64,000 nt of DNA from Perkinsus marinus ATCC 50983 (Eukaryota > Perkinsozoa > Perkinsida > Perkinsidae), in contig NW_003211397.1 in assembly GCF_000006405.1 (NCBI RefSeq), positions 553,749 through 617,748 of the forward strand. The letters run 5' to 3'. Positions 1 through 10,743 of the stretch are shown here, one piece after another. The translations under genes were made by a program, and so were the position numbers. How positions within the stretch are numbered: the first letter of the stretch is position 1; each line of letters starts with the position of its first letter. The notes under the pieces are model-generated. The model ran no database searches and was not told the DNA's origin. It saw only the letters and a program-made list of their open reading frames with translations.

Positions 1-205
1 GAATAGGGAAATCAATTTCGCGAATAAAGACATTAATTTCATGATTAAGGAATGCAACTTCACGAGCAAGGACACTAACTTCGGGTTAGAGCTCAGCTGA
101 ATTGATAGCCTAATCCGCCGAAAAGATTTCTGAAAGGTATAGTCCTATTGCTCCAACGACAAGTCCCTCAAAAAAAACGAATCAGTAACCCCATCCATAG
201 TTCAC

Positions 206-3200
206 CTCCCACATAAGCCTCACTAGCCTTCCCCTCGAACACTCTATCCAGCTGTTCCAGGAAAGCCCGTATCAACTTAGCCGGCGGCATAGACCCGCAT
301 CGCTCCGCCCAAGATGCCATCGTGAATCCTAGCAAAAGCTCTGTGTGTAAAACTCAGACCACGTACAGTGTTGGAATATTCGTTTGTTTTCCTTAGCTGA
401 TCTCAGGAGTTTTCTCACTATTTATATACAAATTAATGAAAATTTTCCAAATTTTTTCCCAGAATTTTCACATTGTCACCAACACATGTAGTTGACCATG
501 TTCATATTCCCACATATTTGCGTACAAGTGTACAGAAGCCAATAAGATTTTCCTCCCAGAATTCTCACCAACACGTAGTTGATGACCATGTGCATATCCC
601 CCCTCACCACAAAGGACGTTATTGCTGCTAACGCAGTGATCAGTCCATGCCTCCGGTATAAGATTAGGAAGTGCGAAAATAATTCCGTGCATATCAGGCG
701 GCCAAAACCTCGTACTGAATTTCACATACACTTTTAGGGATGTTGAGCACGTCATCTGATGAGAATAAACAATATACACTTGAACAACGTTTATTGCCAA
801 TTGTGAACGTTTATTGCCAATCATGAACGTTTATTGCCAATCGTGAACGTTTATTGCCAATCGTGAACGATTATTGCCAATTGTGAACGTTTATTGCCAA
901 TTGTGAACGTTTATTGCCAATTGTGAACGTTTATTGCCAATTGTGAACGTTTATTGCCAATCGTGAACGTTTATTGCCAATCGTGAACGTTTATTATCAA
1001 TCACGTATATCATACAAATGCCAATCTTGCTACCCATAGTGTCACCCTTATACCGTAATAATTCCACAACGTGTCACACTCGAAATGTCTATTCTCATTT
1101 TTGAATATTTATTGTTAATTTTCGAGACCGTCTCTTCTTCACTCAAATTTCACCGGTAAAATATATAAATCAATTACCATACCACAACAATAGCAATCTT
1201 ACATCCTGTATGGCGTTCCTCTTCCACTCGGGTAAGGGTGGGCTCAAGCGTATGCTCTCAGCCGGTCCGTAGCTGCCCTGAAGCACTGGTACAGGTACCT
1301 ACAAAAAGGTGCTCGCTTCCTCCTAAAAGTGTACAGAAGTCAATAAAAATTCCCCCCAGAATTTTCATATTGTCACCAACACATGTAGTTGACCATGTTC
1401 ATATTTCCCACAAATTCACTAGAAGTGTACAGAAACCAATGAGAATTTCCTCCCAGAATTTTCATATTGTCACCAACACATGTAGTTGACCATGTTCATA
1501 TTTCCCACAAATTCACTAGAAGTGTACAGAAACCAATAAGAATTTCCTCCCAGAATTTTCATATTGTCACCAACACATGTGCATATCCCCGCGCCACTTA
1601 CACAAATAACAACATGTCGTGTTCTGACCATCCGACCGTTGGAGCACCGAACTAATGCCATACCGTCGCTGCCCATTTCGATGCTAGCAACTCTGTGAAG
1701 GACCCTTACCTGACTTAGTGCATGCGTAAGACCATACGCCACGCCCAGCATATGTACTATCTACTTTTAGTCATCCTTTTTTATTTAATTTTGAATAATT
1801 TTTTCATTTTGTTTCTTCGAGTTTTACACTGTAATTGTACTTTTGCGGTGACAGGTTACTCACTCAAACGCAGAAAAAAAGGCATCACATATTCCCAGGC
1901 CTACAGTTTACAACACCACGAGATACCCCTGCTACAGTGCTTGCGAATTTTATATGCAAATGTGAAAAATGTGCGCTACTTTTCGGTGTTTATGGACTTT
2001 CACGACTACCCGTTTTACGTGAAGTGGTGTAATACTCGGTGAAAAACGCGATATTCGCGGTGATATGCAATAGTCGTGAAATATATTTTTCACCAGTTTT
2101 CACTTCACTAGGGTGGTGAAACTTCAATAAGAATCGATCTGAAACTATATCGCATAAAGAATATAAACATTGCTATGAACATGTGATGTGATAAGAGTAA
2201 CTTTTCGAGACTATGATAACGACCACTTGTTCACTATCATTAATCCCGGAGTAGTAAACACACATTTGCATATCAAATTTGCGATAAGCTCTGTACATGA
2301 ACTCGACCAACTCCACGTACAGTGTTGGAATATTCGTTTGTTTTTCTCAGCTGATCTCAGGAGTTTCCAAAGCTAATTATATACAAATTCGGGTAGAAGT
2401 GCTCACAAACCAACGAAAATCTTCCAAAATTTCCTCCCGGAATTTTCATATTGTCACCAACACATGTAGTTGACCATGTTCATATTTCCCACGAACAGAA
2501 ACCAATAAGAATTTCCTCTCAGAATCTTCACCAACACATGTAGTTGACCATGTGCATATTTCTCTCCAAACACAACCAGCTACGTACCTCCCCAGCGTCC
2601 TTCTCGAGCTCTCCAACAACAGCATCACCAAATCCTTGCTCTATTTGGAAGTCGTGTTCGCCATCATCGCGCTCATAAAAATGCTCCTAAAAGTCCAAAA
2701 ATGCGCCTCCCAGGGATCGAACCCGAGACCTACCGCTTCACAGTTCGCCCGCCAACTGAGTACTCTAAATGCCCCGCCGGCAGTGTTGCCGTAACCAGCC
2801 TGGACCAGTCTTTCAGACCGATCTGAGACTCCTCTCGATCTCAAAATCGTCTCCATATCCTCCTTGCCAGCCACTGGGTATTCCTTTGCCATGCCGGACA
2901 GAATCTCGTGGGTTTCCCGAAAGTCCGGGGGTAACTACAGTAGTCGCGAAAAACGAGAGTGAAATTTATATGCAAGTAGCACTGTGTAAATTCTTCAAAT
3001 TTTTTTGGTATGAAAAAAAATCGGCGCTCTCAACCAATACGACTCACACGCTAATTCGCTCTGGGAGATAGGCTCCCCGCGGAAGGGCGTATAGGCTCCT
3101 TAGTGACCACCTTATTACCCCCGAAATCTAACTACGGCAGTTATGAACTATGATATCCAATAATGAGCAAAATTCTTACAACTAGTGTTGGAAAATATGA

Positions 3201-4253
3201 TCGCTTTCTTCAACTGAGCTCAGAAATTTCACGATTGTACAAGTTCATATGTGAATCTCCCTCCGGAGGTGTAGACAAACCAGAAAAAATCAATTATCAA
3301 TTTTATCACCAACACATGTGGTCCACCATGTGCATATTTTCCAACACCACCCCACTACCTCATCGAAACGATACAGATTTCCATCTACGTAGTAGTAACC
3401 AGCGCCGCCGTTGACCATCTCGTCATTAGGACCACCATCACCCTGTGCCCACGTGAACAGCTGAAAAAGACTACTATCAAAGGCGACTGGACATACGAAC
3501 TAACCTTATGCAAATTCCATCCCTTTCCCTTAGCCATTTTGTAAACACTCGTACCGTCGCCGTGAATGAACTCAGCACCTTTAAAAAATCGTAAAACACT
3601 GTAAGAGGCGCATGTTCTTCCCCGTGCGAATTGGAAAAAAATCAGCACTTCTCGCAGGCGAGTAAGAGTTATGCAAAGTAGTAGTATTTTCAACTTAGCC
3701 TTCAGTTTTCGGGAGTTTGTCGAAAGTCAACTTTGAGTAATATCAACATGATAACAATGTGAATCGATTGATGACACCACCGTTTTAGAAGCATTACGAT
3801 ATACATAACTGTTTGGTTCACACTGTAGATATAATAACTACTTATACCATCCCTCCTCAACTACTCACCAACATCGAAGTGGGCAGCATCGCCTCGGCCG
3901 ATACTCCCTTCGGTGTACATCCACCAACCATGGGAATTCGGGGCTTTCATGTCGCTCTCATGCAAGGTTCTAAGACAAGTACAAGTCCACTGAGGAAAGA
4001 CCAAGTCGACAGTTCGAATACCACTCCTGTTTCAACGGAGTAGCTCCACAAGGGGGAGGGCCTCAACAGATGATGATAAGCTGATTACTGTCCGATACCA
4101 CAACGGCTGAGGAACTATCTTGCGATGCTTACACAGAGCGATTGAGGGTAGCAGGACCGAGGCTATTACACTAGTAGATTACTACAGAGGTAGTAGGATA
4201 CCTATGTTCTGCATATTCAAAGGGCGATACTACTACTGCTACTACTACTACTG

Positions 4254-4321
<68 letters not shown>

Positions 4322-4331
4322 GCTGCTGCTG

Positions 4332-4407
<76 letters not shown>

Positions 4408-4547
4408 CTGCATCGACCGCCAATATGGAAGCTAGCCTCGAGGACTATCGTCGATAAGCCAGCGGCTCTGAGGTGTTTGGCGCAGTTCAGACCAGCGATG
4501 CCGGCTCCTACGATAACTGCATCATATTCTTGCCGATCTTCGGGCAT
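206..4547 (-). CDS. Flavin-containing amine oxidase, ten exons, 3' end outside window
   Basis: FAD-dependent amine oxidase (monoamine/polyamine oxidase or LSD1-like fold), which would oxidise an amine substrate. Exons rebuilt by phase: 4547-4408, 3969-3869, 3578-3505, 3460-3359, 2934-2734, 2686-2588, 1709-1602, 1298-1203, 755-608, 328-206. The N-terminus carries the dinucleotide-binding motif VGAGIAGL, then LEAS and GGRCR, followed by the family's GAEFIHG. Further on come VASIEMGSDG and HVVICVPVPVLQ (the usual V-P-L-G-V-L stretch), PPLPEWKRNAI and FSTRFWPP. The C-terminal flavin/substrate segment, typically ending in a G-x-Y-S-like motif, would lie beyond position 1. No signal peptide is visible. 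Introns are 38-66 nt unless they hold a repeat: microsatellite (intron 1), MITE-like elements (introns 2, 4, 6, 7, 9) and a 20-bp array (intron 8). Family call firm; substrate unknown. Confidence 0.85.
366..600 (+). mobile_element. MITE-like element family 1, copy in amine oxidase intron 9
   Basis: Starts with the family terminus CAGTGTTGGAAT and runs through CAGCTGATCTCAGGAG to the inner block ACCAACACATGTAGTTGACC, here partly doubled. The 3' terminus is worn. Confidence 0.6.
787..1001. repeat. 20-bp tandem repeat, about 11 copies
   Basis: Eleven head-to-tail 20-bp units with core ACGTTTATTGCCAAT; units differ mainly at one or two positions. The array lies in intron 8 of the amine oxidase gene, between its exons at 755 and 1203. 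Confidence 0.95.
1325..1588 (+). mobile_element. MITE-like family 1, three 3'-half repeats in amine oxidase intron 7
   Basis: The 3' half (AAGTGTACAGAA to ACACATGTAGTTGACC) is repeated three times in tandem with a period of about 85 bp; the 5' terminus is missing. Confidence 0.6.
1995..2127 (+). mobile_element. MITE-like family 2 copy in amine oxidase intron 6
   Basis: Matches the family body: TACGTGAAGTGG, then GATATTCGCGGTGATATGCA, then GGTGGTGAAACTTC at the right end. The left terminus is degraded. Confidence 0.7.
2320..2565 (+). mobile_element. MITE-like family 1 copy in amine oxidase intron 6
   Basis: Carries CAGTGTTGGAATATTCG at the left and two partial 3' halves ending near GACCATGTGCATATTTC. 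Confidence 0.6.
3184..3347 (+). mobile_element. MITE-like family 1, near-complete copy in amine oxidase intron 4
   Basis: Good reference copy of about 164 bp. Its left end AGTGTTGGAAAATATGATCG is mirrored by the right end CATATTTTCCAACAC, giving terminal inverted repeats of about 12-15 bp. No coding capacity. Confidence 0.75.
3660..3830. mobile_element. MITE-like family 3 copy in amine oxidase intron 2
   Basis: The right end AACTGTTTGGTTCACACTGT and the inner block CACATTGTTATCATGTTGAT (read on the minus strand) recur at about 61.7 kb with the inner part in the opposite orientation, as expected for an element bounded by inverted repeats. Confidence 0.5.
4227..4407. repeat. (CTA/GTA)n microsatellite with a GCA/CTG interruption
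   Basis: About 180 bp of uninterrupted triplet repeat, (GTA)n on the gene strand. It begins exactly at the splice donor of amine oxidase intron 1, so the GT of the first GTA unit doubles as the donor. Long Tyr, Val or Ser ORFs across it are repeat artefacts. Confidence 0.95.
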
Positions 4548-5261
4548 GATTGAAACTCAAAACCTAACTAACCACCATGAATGAGGTTCCCTCCCCTCTA
4601 CGAACCGCAATCACCAAATGCTTCAAGGAGAACAGCACCACATGCGGGATTCGAACCCGGTACCACAGGTTTCCCATGCGGCGCTCTACTGACTAACTTA
4701 CTAGGAATGACGAATATCAAGGAAGGAGTCACTACCGACTAGTATCACCACTCGACGTGAACAGGACTACGACAATAAGGTGGTGTGCTCAACTTAAGCA
4801 TTTCGAGCTATAACATCAAAAATATCGGGCAAGGCAAAATTACGCAAGGAGAAGCGATAGAACGATGCCTTTCCCAAATAGACAATATGGAAATATCACC
4901 TTCACCGCCACGCTCGAAGTAGATCCATTTCGCTCGAGGTCAGACAGGCCATCATGATCTTCAAGCAGGCAAGGAGGCACATCTTGAGGAGGCCTAGCCG
5001 GCCGACCTGAGAGCCTGGTAAGCTTTGAGAAAGTGCGATTGGATAGGATGTCTGCCTCTAATTCGTGCGATCAAAGTTCGTCTCCTAACACTACAGTTTT
5101 CAAGCTATACCGAACTGCCAATGGAAGTTCCCCATGCACATCCCATCACTCTCAGGCCAATGAGAATGATTCGCCTATAATATCGTCTGATAAACGATAC
5201 TGATCTATGTAGAGTGTGAATCTGAAACAAGGTGCATTTCGTTCTGATATTCATATCAACA
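4548..5261. other. Intergenic stretch between amine oxidase start and tRNA-Gly
   Basis: No ORF here looks like a gene. It holds a tRNA-like stretch near 4633-4706 and otherwise featureless sequence; the amine oxidase promoter should lie at its left edge. Confidence 0.5.
4633..4706 (-). repeat. tRNA-like (SINE head or tRNA pseudogene) stretch
   Basis: On the minus strand it shows a B-box-like GGGTTCGAATCCC and an A-box-like TTAGTCAGTAGAGC at tRNA spacing. The two putative acceptor arms do not pair, so it is not a working tRNA. Confidence 0.4.
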
Positions 5262-5332
5262 GCGCTCGTAGTGTAACGGTATCATACAAGCTTCCCATGC
5301 TTGTGTCCCGGGTTCGACTCCCGGCGGGCGCA
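5262..5332 (+). tRNA. tRNA-Gly (anticodon CCC)
   Basis: Seven-pair acceptor stem GCGCTCG/CGGGCGC (one G-T pair), D arm with GTGTAACGGTATCA, anticodon stem CAAGC/GCTTG around loop TTCCCAT giving anticodon CCC, and T arm CCGGGTTCGACTCCCGG. Length is 71 nt with discriminator A, normal for glycine tRNAs. A T-run about 18 nt downstream (5350-5355) could end Pol III transcription. No intron. Confidence 0.93.
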
Positions 5333-6776
5333 GTTAAATTATAACTGTATTTTTAGCTCGGCTCAAGATCTGTTGGTGCCCATAAGGAGCCCTCGAGTGA
5401 GCGCGCGACGGGAGCTCTCCTCAAAAGTGATCCCAAGAACGCCGTTGGGCGGGCGAAAAGTACTTACTGAGCATACCGAAGAGTCCTCCCCACCGGAACA
5501 TCCTTGGAGTGCTCCTCATGTTCACCCAGTGAGCACGTCATTGCATACCTCTCTCCTGAAAACGCCCCTGAGTCCGACAAAAGCTCTATCGGACACCTTG
5601 ATGATTTCCAACGTAAAAGAATTTCTGGGCGCGCGCTAAAATCTGCGCGTAACGTCCACTCCGATCCCAGCTTTGAGCCAGATCGCTGTCTGAGGAAACG
5701 GTAAGAGTTAGAGGTACAACTAGCAGTTGTTGACTTCCATAGTAGTTGGATATCCGACCATACTCGGCGCATAGCCCGCGTTATGTAAACATTCTCTACG
5801 ACCAGTGAGCCTTCTAGACCTGAGTCCCTGCGCGCGACCGGCAACATGTGGAAGTTTCGCTTAGTTTCGTTATTTTTTATGTTTACTTCGCCTTATCAGG
5901 ACTCGTGCTCGGCCACACAGCTGAAGACTGGCAGCATCCCCTACCGCTCACTGGGGACTCTGGATCCAAAACCCCTGTAGTGATAGGGCAATTCCCGTTC
6001 CCTCTCTCCCGTTCCCGTTCACTCGACTATCGCGAAGAACATGTCCTTGAGCTCGCATGGATAGACTGCTCCTCATGGCGCATTGGAAGGGCTGCCACCA
6101 ACGATGTCGAAGTTTCGGATCTCAAGGCTTCCATAGTCCATGTACACAACGTAGAAGAACACCCCATCATAATGCCTATGTCTAATGCAGGGTATAACGA
6201 GTACTCAGTGATGGCCTTAGCTGGAAGGCGATCGTGAGGCATCTGTCTGCTGAGGTTAGTTGTTGTTTGAATTTATGATAATTGCATGCGTAGTAGTATA
6301 TGTATATACGAATATAGTGTGGAGTTTCACGACCAGTTTCCCGTGAAGTGGCGTAATACTCTGTGAAAAAGACGATATTCGCGGTGATATGCAGTAGTCG
6401 TGAAATATGTTTTTTACTAGTGTTCTTTCACCTCACAGATGAATTCCCAGTACCATTATTATTGTGTATCATGATTTATCACAGCTACCAGCAATCACTG
6501 TGGAAGGCAGGATCCCACCCTGCCAGCCGTCAAACGGAGACGTGTGTGAAGCGCAAGCGGAAGATGGTAGTAGTACGTGATGAGAAGTGGAGAAGGAGGA
6601 GTGGTATAATACATTGGTGGTCTCGAATAGTGACAGTCTGGGTGATGCTCATCACGTGTCACTACAACCGAACACGACTCACTGAAAATGCTCTAAAATC
6701 ATCTCACCAAAAGGAAGCATACTTTTGAGTTCTTGTCATCTGTAATCGTCCTACAGTTATCTCACAGTACCTGCGT
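5333..6776. other. Intergenic stretch with one doubtful ORF
   Basis: One frame is open from 5848 (GTG) to 6237 and starts hydrophobic, but the nearest ATG (5846) is in another frame and closes after about 44 codons, so I do not call a gene. The stretch also holds a MITE-like family 2 copy at 6321-6440. Confidence 0.4.
6321..6440 (+). mobile_element. MITE-like family 2 copy
   Basis: Left end GGAGTTTCACGACC, body GTGAAGTGGCGTAATACTC and GATATTCGCGGTGATATGCA, right side fading after CACTAGTG-like sequence. Confidence 0.7.
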
Positions 6777-7046
6777 ATGGAGCCGCCATCAGCCGCAGTA
6801 ATATGCTATTCGACATCTGTTGAAGTCCGCGGCTACGAAAACCAATGGTAGTCGAGTTGCCCTCACGTTTGGTGGACGAGAGCGTGAACCGCATTCAGAA
6901 CGGTCTTTCTCGTATGATATATAGTGTTTCACATTTCACTGATGATACACAGTATTTCACCATTTATTGTGTATATTCCATAGGTACATGGCTCAGCTTG
7001 CAGGTATTGATATAGGAGCTTGTGAGGTGAGAGGGTGCTCGGGCTC

Positions 7047-7095
<49 letters not shown>

Positions 7096-9020
7096 ATGTA
7101 CGGATGAGTTTGCTTTCCTCAGCTGAGTTCAGGAGTTACCAAAGCTACAATATGCACATGAATCTGGATAGAAGTCTACGAAAAGTTACATTAGTTACCC
7201 CGAATGTCCTCAGAATTCTGCTGTTGTCATCAACACGTGTACATCATTCTTCCACATAGGTGCGGATAGCATTCCACAAGAGCATTTGGCAGCCCAGGAT
7301 AGTCCCCATTGATGCGGTAACTCCTCGAGGAGTTTCTGTGAGTATTCTGGACCAGGTCAGGTTTGTCCCTAAGAAAATCGGCTCCCGACCAAGCCCTGGT
7401 GATAAGGTTGAAGTAGTGGAGGAATCTTCCTCAGTGGTGTTGAGTTCGTGTGTTGTGTAGGTGTTCTCACCTGAAAATGACTCGACACCAGCGTCCTGGA
7501 GTCTGGGAGTTGTCAGCAGTGTAAAGGATGGGTTGTACTACGTGGAACAAATACCTGGTGAAGATGGAGGAGAAGGGGACGGGGGCGCATCACGAGCCGA
7601 GCGGGAAGAGAAAGTTGTCGGATTTGATTGTTTGCGTGCACATGTTCAGCCTCAGGATGACCCTGAGCACAGGCAAGATAATTTAGGAAAATGTAATACC
7701 ACCGGGATCGAACCTGGGTCGGTAGATGGTTGAAAGTTGGTCGTAGGCTCGCCCTCTTTGACTAATTTGAAGCATGAAACTTTTGAAATCCCGCGGCCGT
7801 TGGGTGAGTGGATGGTATCAGATGACGGCCGAGCGTGTATGAGGTACATCGCCGTTCGAGTGAAATTGTCATCGGTACGCCCATCAACCTGCATGCACTC
7901 TTCACAAGCCTCTCCCAGATATCAGTCCAGACCTCCAACTGCGATCGGCCCATAGTTCATTTAATTGGCTTGCCCCGTCCCACTGCTCGAGCCTGTATGC
8001 TTTTGACTATTCACGTAACTCATCAAATGTCCATCCAGTCCTTCCATAATCGCCGTCTATGTCTGGCAGCGAAACGCGAACGAATACCTCAAGTAACTTG
8101 TCTGAGAGCATTCATTTTGATGGTGTTGTTGTTACTCTCAGATAGGAGAGCAGCAGCAGGATGATGATGGTGATTTTATTGATAGTTCACAGAGGAATGG
8201 TTGGAGGAAGGAGACGTCATTGAAGCGGCCCCCCTCAATTTCTTCCAGTGTGAAGACAACAGCAATCGAGGCTGAAGGAAAACCGCGGAAATTCGTGGGT
8301 AAATTCATGACAACGCGAAGATTGCTGGGGCTCACGATAGGAAGAGGAGGCGCTAATGTGAGGAATGTTGAAAAGGAATTTGATGTTAAAGTGAGGGGTG
8401 CCGGGATCGAACCTGCGACCTCCCATGACGCTTAGACAGGTCCGAGTACGGGGAGTGTCTGACGAAACACCAGCATCGTCTCTGGTGATCATCGAGGGAC
8501 CGTCGGAGCCAGCAGTGGCATTAGCTCGTAAACGACTTGAGTTTTTCATAACGAAGTGAGTGTTACCATGGAGGGTAAGCGAACATGTCCTAAGGTATCC
8601 GATGAACCCCAAGACCGTACGTTCGGTGGTGGGGCCGCGGTTTAGCAACCTGTTGACTTTGGCTGAAGACACGGCACTGCACTATGCTCGTTGTTCCGAT
8701 ACTAATGATGTCGGGGAGTGTACACCGTGTATCGAGATGTGTGGGAGAGCCGAGGAGATTGATGAGGCGACGAAGCTTATCGAAAGTCGTCTGCTCAAGA
8801 AGGAGGGGCGCGAGGGGGAGTCTAAACAGACTCACATCATGGACATGCAACGACGTAGGAAATATGAGAGTTTCTCCCACACTTTTTTCTTTGAACAGAT
8901 GATAATAGAAGTAAAGGCCTCAGTGGGAGTATCGGTTGTAAGGAAGCCACCTCGGCCGAGGCCTTGGCAGACTCTACGGCTGATTCGATTGACCGCTCCC
9001 CGGCTTGTGGAACTGCTTGA
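6777..9020 (+). CDS. FMRP/FXR-like RNA-binding protein: tandem Agenet (Tudor) and KH domains
   Basis: Exons by phase: 6777-6847, 6984-7026, 7260-7316, 7356-7415, 7461-about 7692, about 7860-8092, 8142-8390, 8440-8555, 8595-8854, 8899-9020. The first exons encode SVEVRGYENQW plus YMAQLAGIDIGACEVRIAFH and WQPRIVPIDA-VRFVP, which follow residue by residue the first Agenet repeat of animal FMRP/FXR. GDKVEVV...ASWSLGVV and GLYYVEQ match the second. EIVIGTPINLH fits the start of the extra KH0 fold. KH1 keeps its loop (GLTIGRGGANVRN) and ends ARKRLEFF. KH2 has a degenerate loop (VVGPRFSNLL). No RGG box is seen. Family members bind RNA and methylated partners and regulate translation. The border around exons 5-6 is uncertain because a tRNA-like insert lies there. 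Confidence 0.75.
7048..7095 (+). repeat. (TAG/GTA)n microsatellite in FXR-like intron 2
   Basis: Sixteen triplets just inside intron 2 of the FXR-like gene; followed by a worn MITE family 1 fragment (about 7100-7245) recognised by CTTTCCTCAGCTGAG and CAGAATTCTG. Confidence 0.9.
7693..7760 (-). repeat. tRNA-like stretch inside FXR-like intron
   Basis: Minus strand reads CAGGTTCGATCCCGG, a strong Pol III B-box match, directly after the predicted splice donor. No full cloverleaf can be folded. Confidence 0.35.
8391..8439 (-). repeat. tRNA-like stretch forming most of an FXR-like intron
   Basis: The 49-nt intron between the two halves of KH1 is made largely of CAGGTTCGATCCCGGCAC read on the minus strand, a B-box sequence, with CATGGGAGG beside it. 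Confidence 0.35.
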
Positions 9021-9568
9021 CGCACAAGACTACTGTCTGATTTTGCTGCATCTCGTTTTTGACCTTGCGCACTCTGGTCTTCATCCTTCTAACTAGACGA
9101 CGCCTGGGCTTATTATCAGAAACGCGGCTTACCCTCATAGTATTCTCGCCGTTATCTTTGCTGTTGTCACCATCATCTGGATTGTATTATTCTTATTACT
9201 GCTTTCGTCATTAAGGCGCACTAGAAGTATTACGTGCTTGGGTCCTCGCATCTGAACGGGGCAAGCCTCTCTAGCCCTGTGGTAGATGCATTATCTAACT
9301 CCTGGTCGCTGTTTACGGGGAGTAGACAGATATGAAAGGACCCCAGGCTGCCACAGTGTTGTTTCATCGTATGTGTGTGGCCATAACTGTCACCGTCTGC
9401 TCGAATGACCTCGTTATGCTTGGACACCTAGAATGTGTAGGACGTCCCTGGCTCTGCTTCAAAATTATAATGATCGCTCCAACGAAGAGGATCTCACGTT
9501 ACATGGGATTTGTGTTGCTCAATCGTTATATGGTTTTTTCCCAGCAAATACTTAGTCAATAGTCTCTA
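9021..9568. other. Intergenic stretch, no gene seen
   Basis: Between the stop of the FXR-like gene and the start of the secreted protein. Short ORFs on both strands show no domain or splice support. Confidence 0.5.
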
Positions 9569-10743
9569 ATGAGTAGATGGGAAAGCCTGAGCATACTACT
9601 GGCGATCTTGTATAGTAGTGGGGGAGTCGCCTTGCAGCAAGGTGTTGGTCACAGACAACAGGAAGAGGTAATATGCGGTGGTGAAAGCGCCGTATTGTGG
9701 CTCTCAGCCGGATCACTCGATTGAAGCAGTGTCGCCTCTGGAAGAAGAAGTCCCGCCGAAGGCTCCCATCACCATGGATGCATACGTGAGCGTCTTACCT
9801 CTTTTATAGTAGTGATGGTGATTCTGCAGTGGGACGGGGATGACCCGAATTTGAACATGTTGAACCAAGTCGACTGGGCTGGGCTCCAGTCCAAACCGCC
9901 TCCCTCTAGCTATGACAATTACCGTACGGCTGCTAAAATCAAATTTATGATGCCGGACCTGACGTGGAATCCAGAGTAGACTGAACGAGTGCAAGTCGGC
10001 GATAGTTTGATGGTCTTTTGATAGATTCCCAGTGACTATCCCGGATGAGGTCCTGTCGGCGAAGCTGCCTGTAGGAGCTCTTTCGCGATTTATGTTGCAA
10101 GATCCAGGTCCGAAGTAATGCGGTCGATTGATGATAGTTTGGGGTGTATGGCGTAGTTGGCAGGTTCGAGGCAATGGTGCAGGATCTGCACACACCTGAT
10201 TACATGCTCGACGTTAATAATAAGGTGAAGTGGCGGAGGAGTGGTATGAGTAAGTATTCCACATCATTTTAGGCTGACGGGTCTTCGAGATTGGTCAAAC
10301 GGGTGTCCGAAACACAGCTGCAAACAGACTCTGGCGTGGACCTCAGCGCTATCGTCCCTCACCTGGTGGATTCCGTCTTCTTACTGGTACGGAAAATTGT
10401 GCTATTGCTTTCAGTCGGATATTCCCACGGCGCCTCCGCCGATCGATCCGGACCTGCAGTATGTCCCTCGAGGAGCTTCAGAGGCCGTTCGAAAGCATGT
10501 GGGTGGTGGAGCGGGAAAGTGAAGATCACTTTTTCATTTCAGCCTGTCAAGATTGCTGTGAATGTGGACGACAACGGGCGTGAACTTTGGCAGACCGTAA
10601 GTGACTGAGGCGATTCTCGACGGATCGAGAGTCGGTTTGTGGCGGAATAGGTTGAACGTCACGTCTTCGGTGATGATGCAGAGCGTGCTGTACCTCGGAA
10701 GATTCCTAATAAGATCGAGGAGCTCAAGGAGACTGTGAAGTAG
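9569..10743 (+). CDS. Secreted protein of unknown function, nine exons
   Basis: I do not recognise the family. Exons: 9569-9667, 9708-9785, 9830-9975, 10025-10114, 10164-10224, 10273-10365, 10415-10498, 10543-10596, 10651-10743. All junction phases agree and every intron is 40-54 nt, which strongly supports the model. The product is 265 aa. Residues 1-22 form a signal peptide (LSILLAILYSSGGVALQQ). The rest is acidic, proline-rich and almost free of cysteine, with segments such as YWDGDDPNLNML, FPVTIPDEV and KIAVNVDDNGRELWQ, and a charged tail IPNKIEELKETVK. No transmembrane segment follows the signal, so it is probably secreted or lumenal. Confidence 0.7.

Noticed and set aside
787-1001. CRISPR-like array
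   Set aside because: Units are contiguous with no unique spacers, and the setting is a eukaryotic intron.
2700-2760. Possible tRNA gene on the minus strand
   Set aside because: The A-box-like part belongs to amine oxidase exon 5 (...LSWRANCEA) and only the B-box-like part is intronic; no cloverleaf forms.
4217-4423. Long poly-Ser, poly-Val and poly-Tyr reading frames
   Set aside because: They are the three frames of the GTA/TAC microsatellite, which lies in an amine oxidase intron.
5846-6237. Secreted protein candidate of 129 aa
   Set aside because: The frame starts with GTG, the only nearby ATG is in a different frame that closes quickly, and the sequence shares no blocks with the secreted family.
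9830-9900. tRNA-like sequence (GACCCGAATTTGAAC)
   Set aside because: It is coding sequence of the secreted protein at 9569-10743 (exon 9830-9975), with consistent splice phases.
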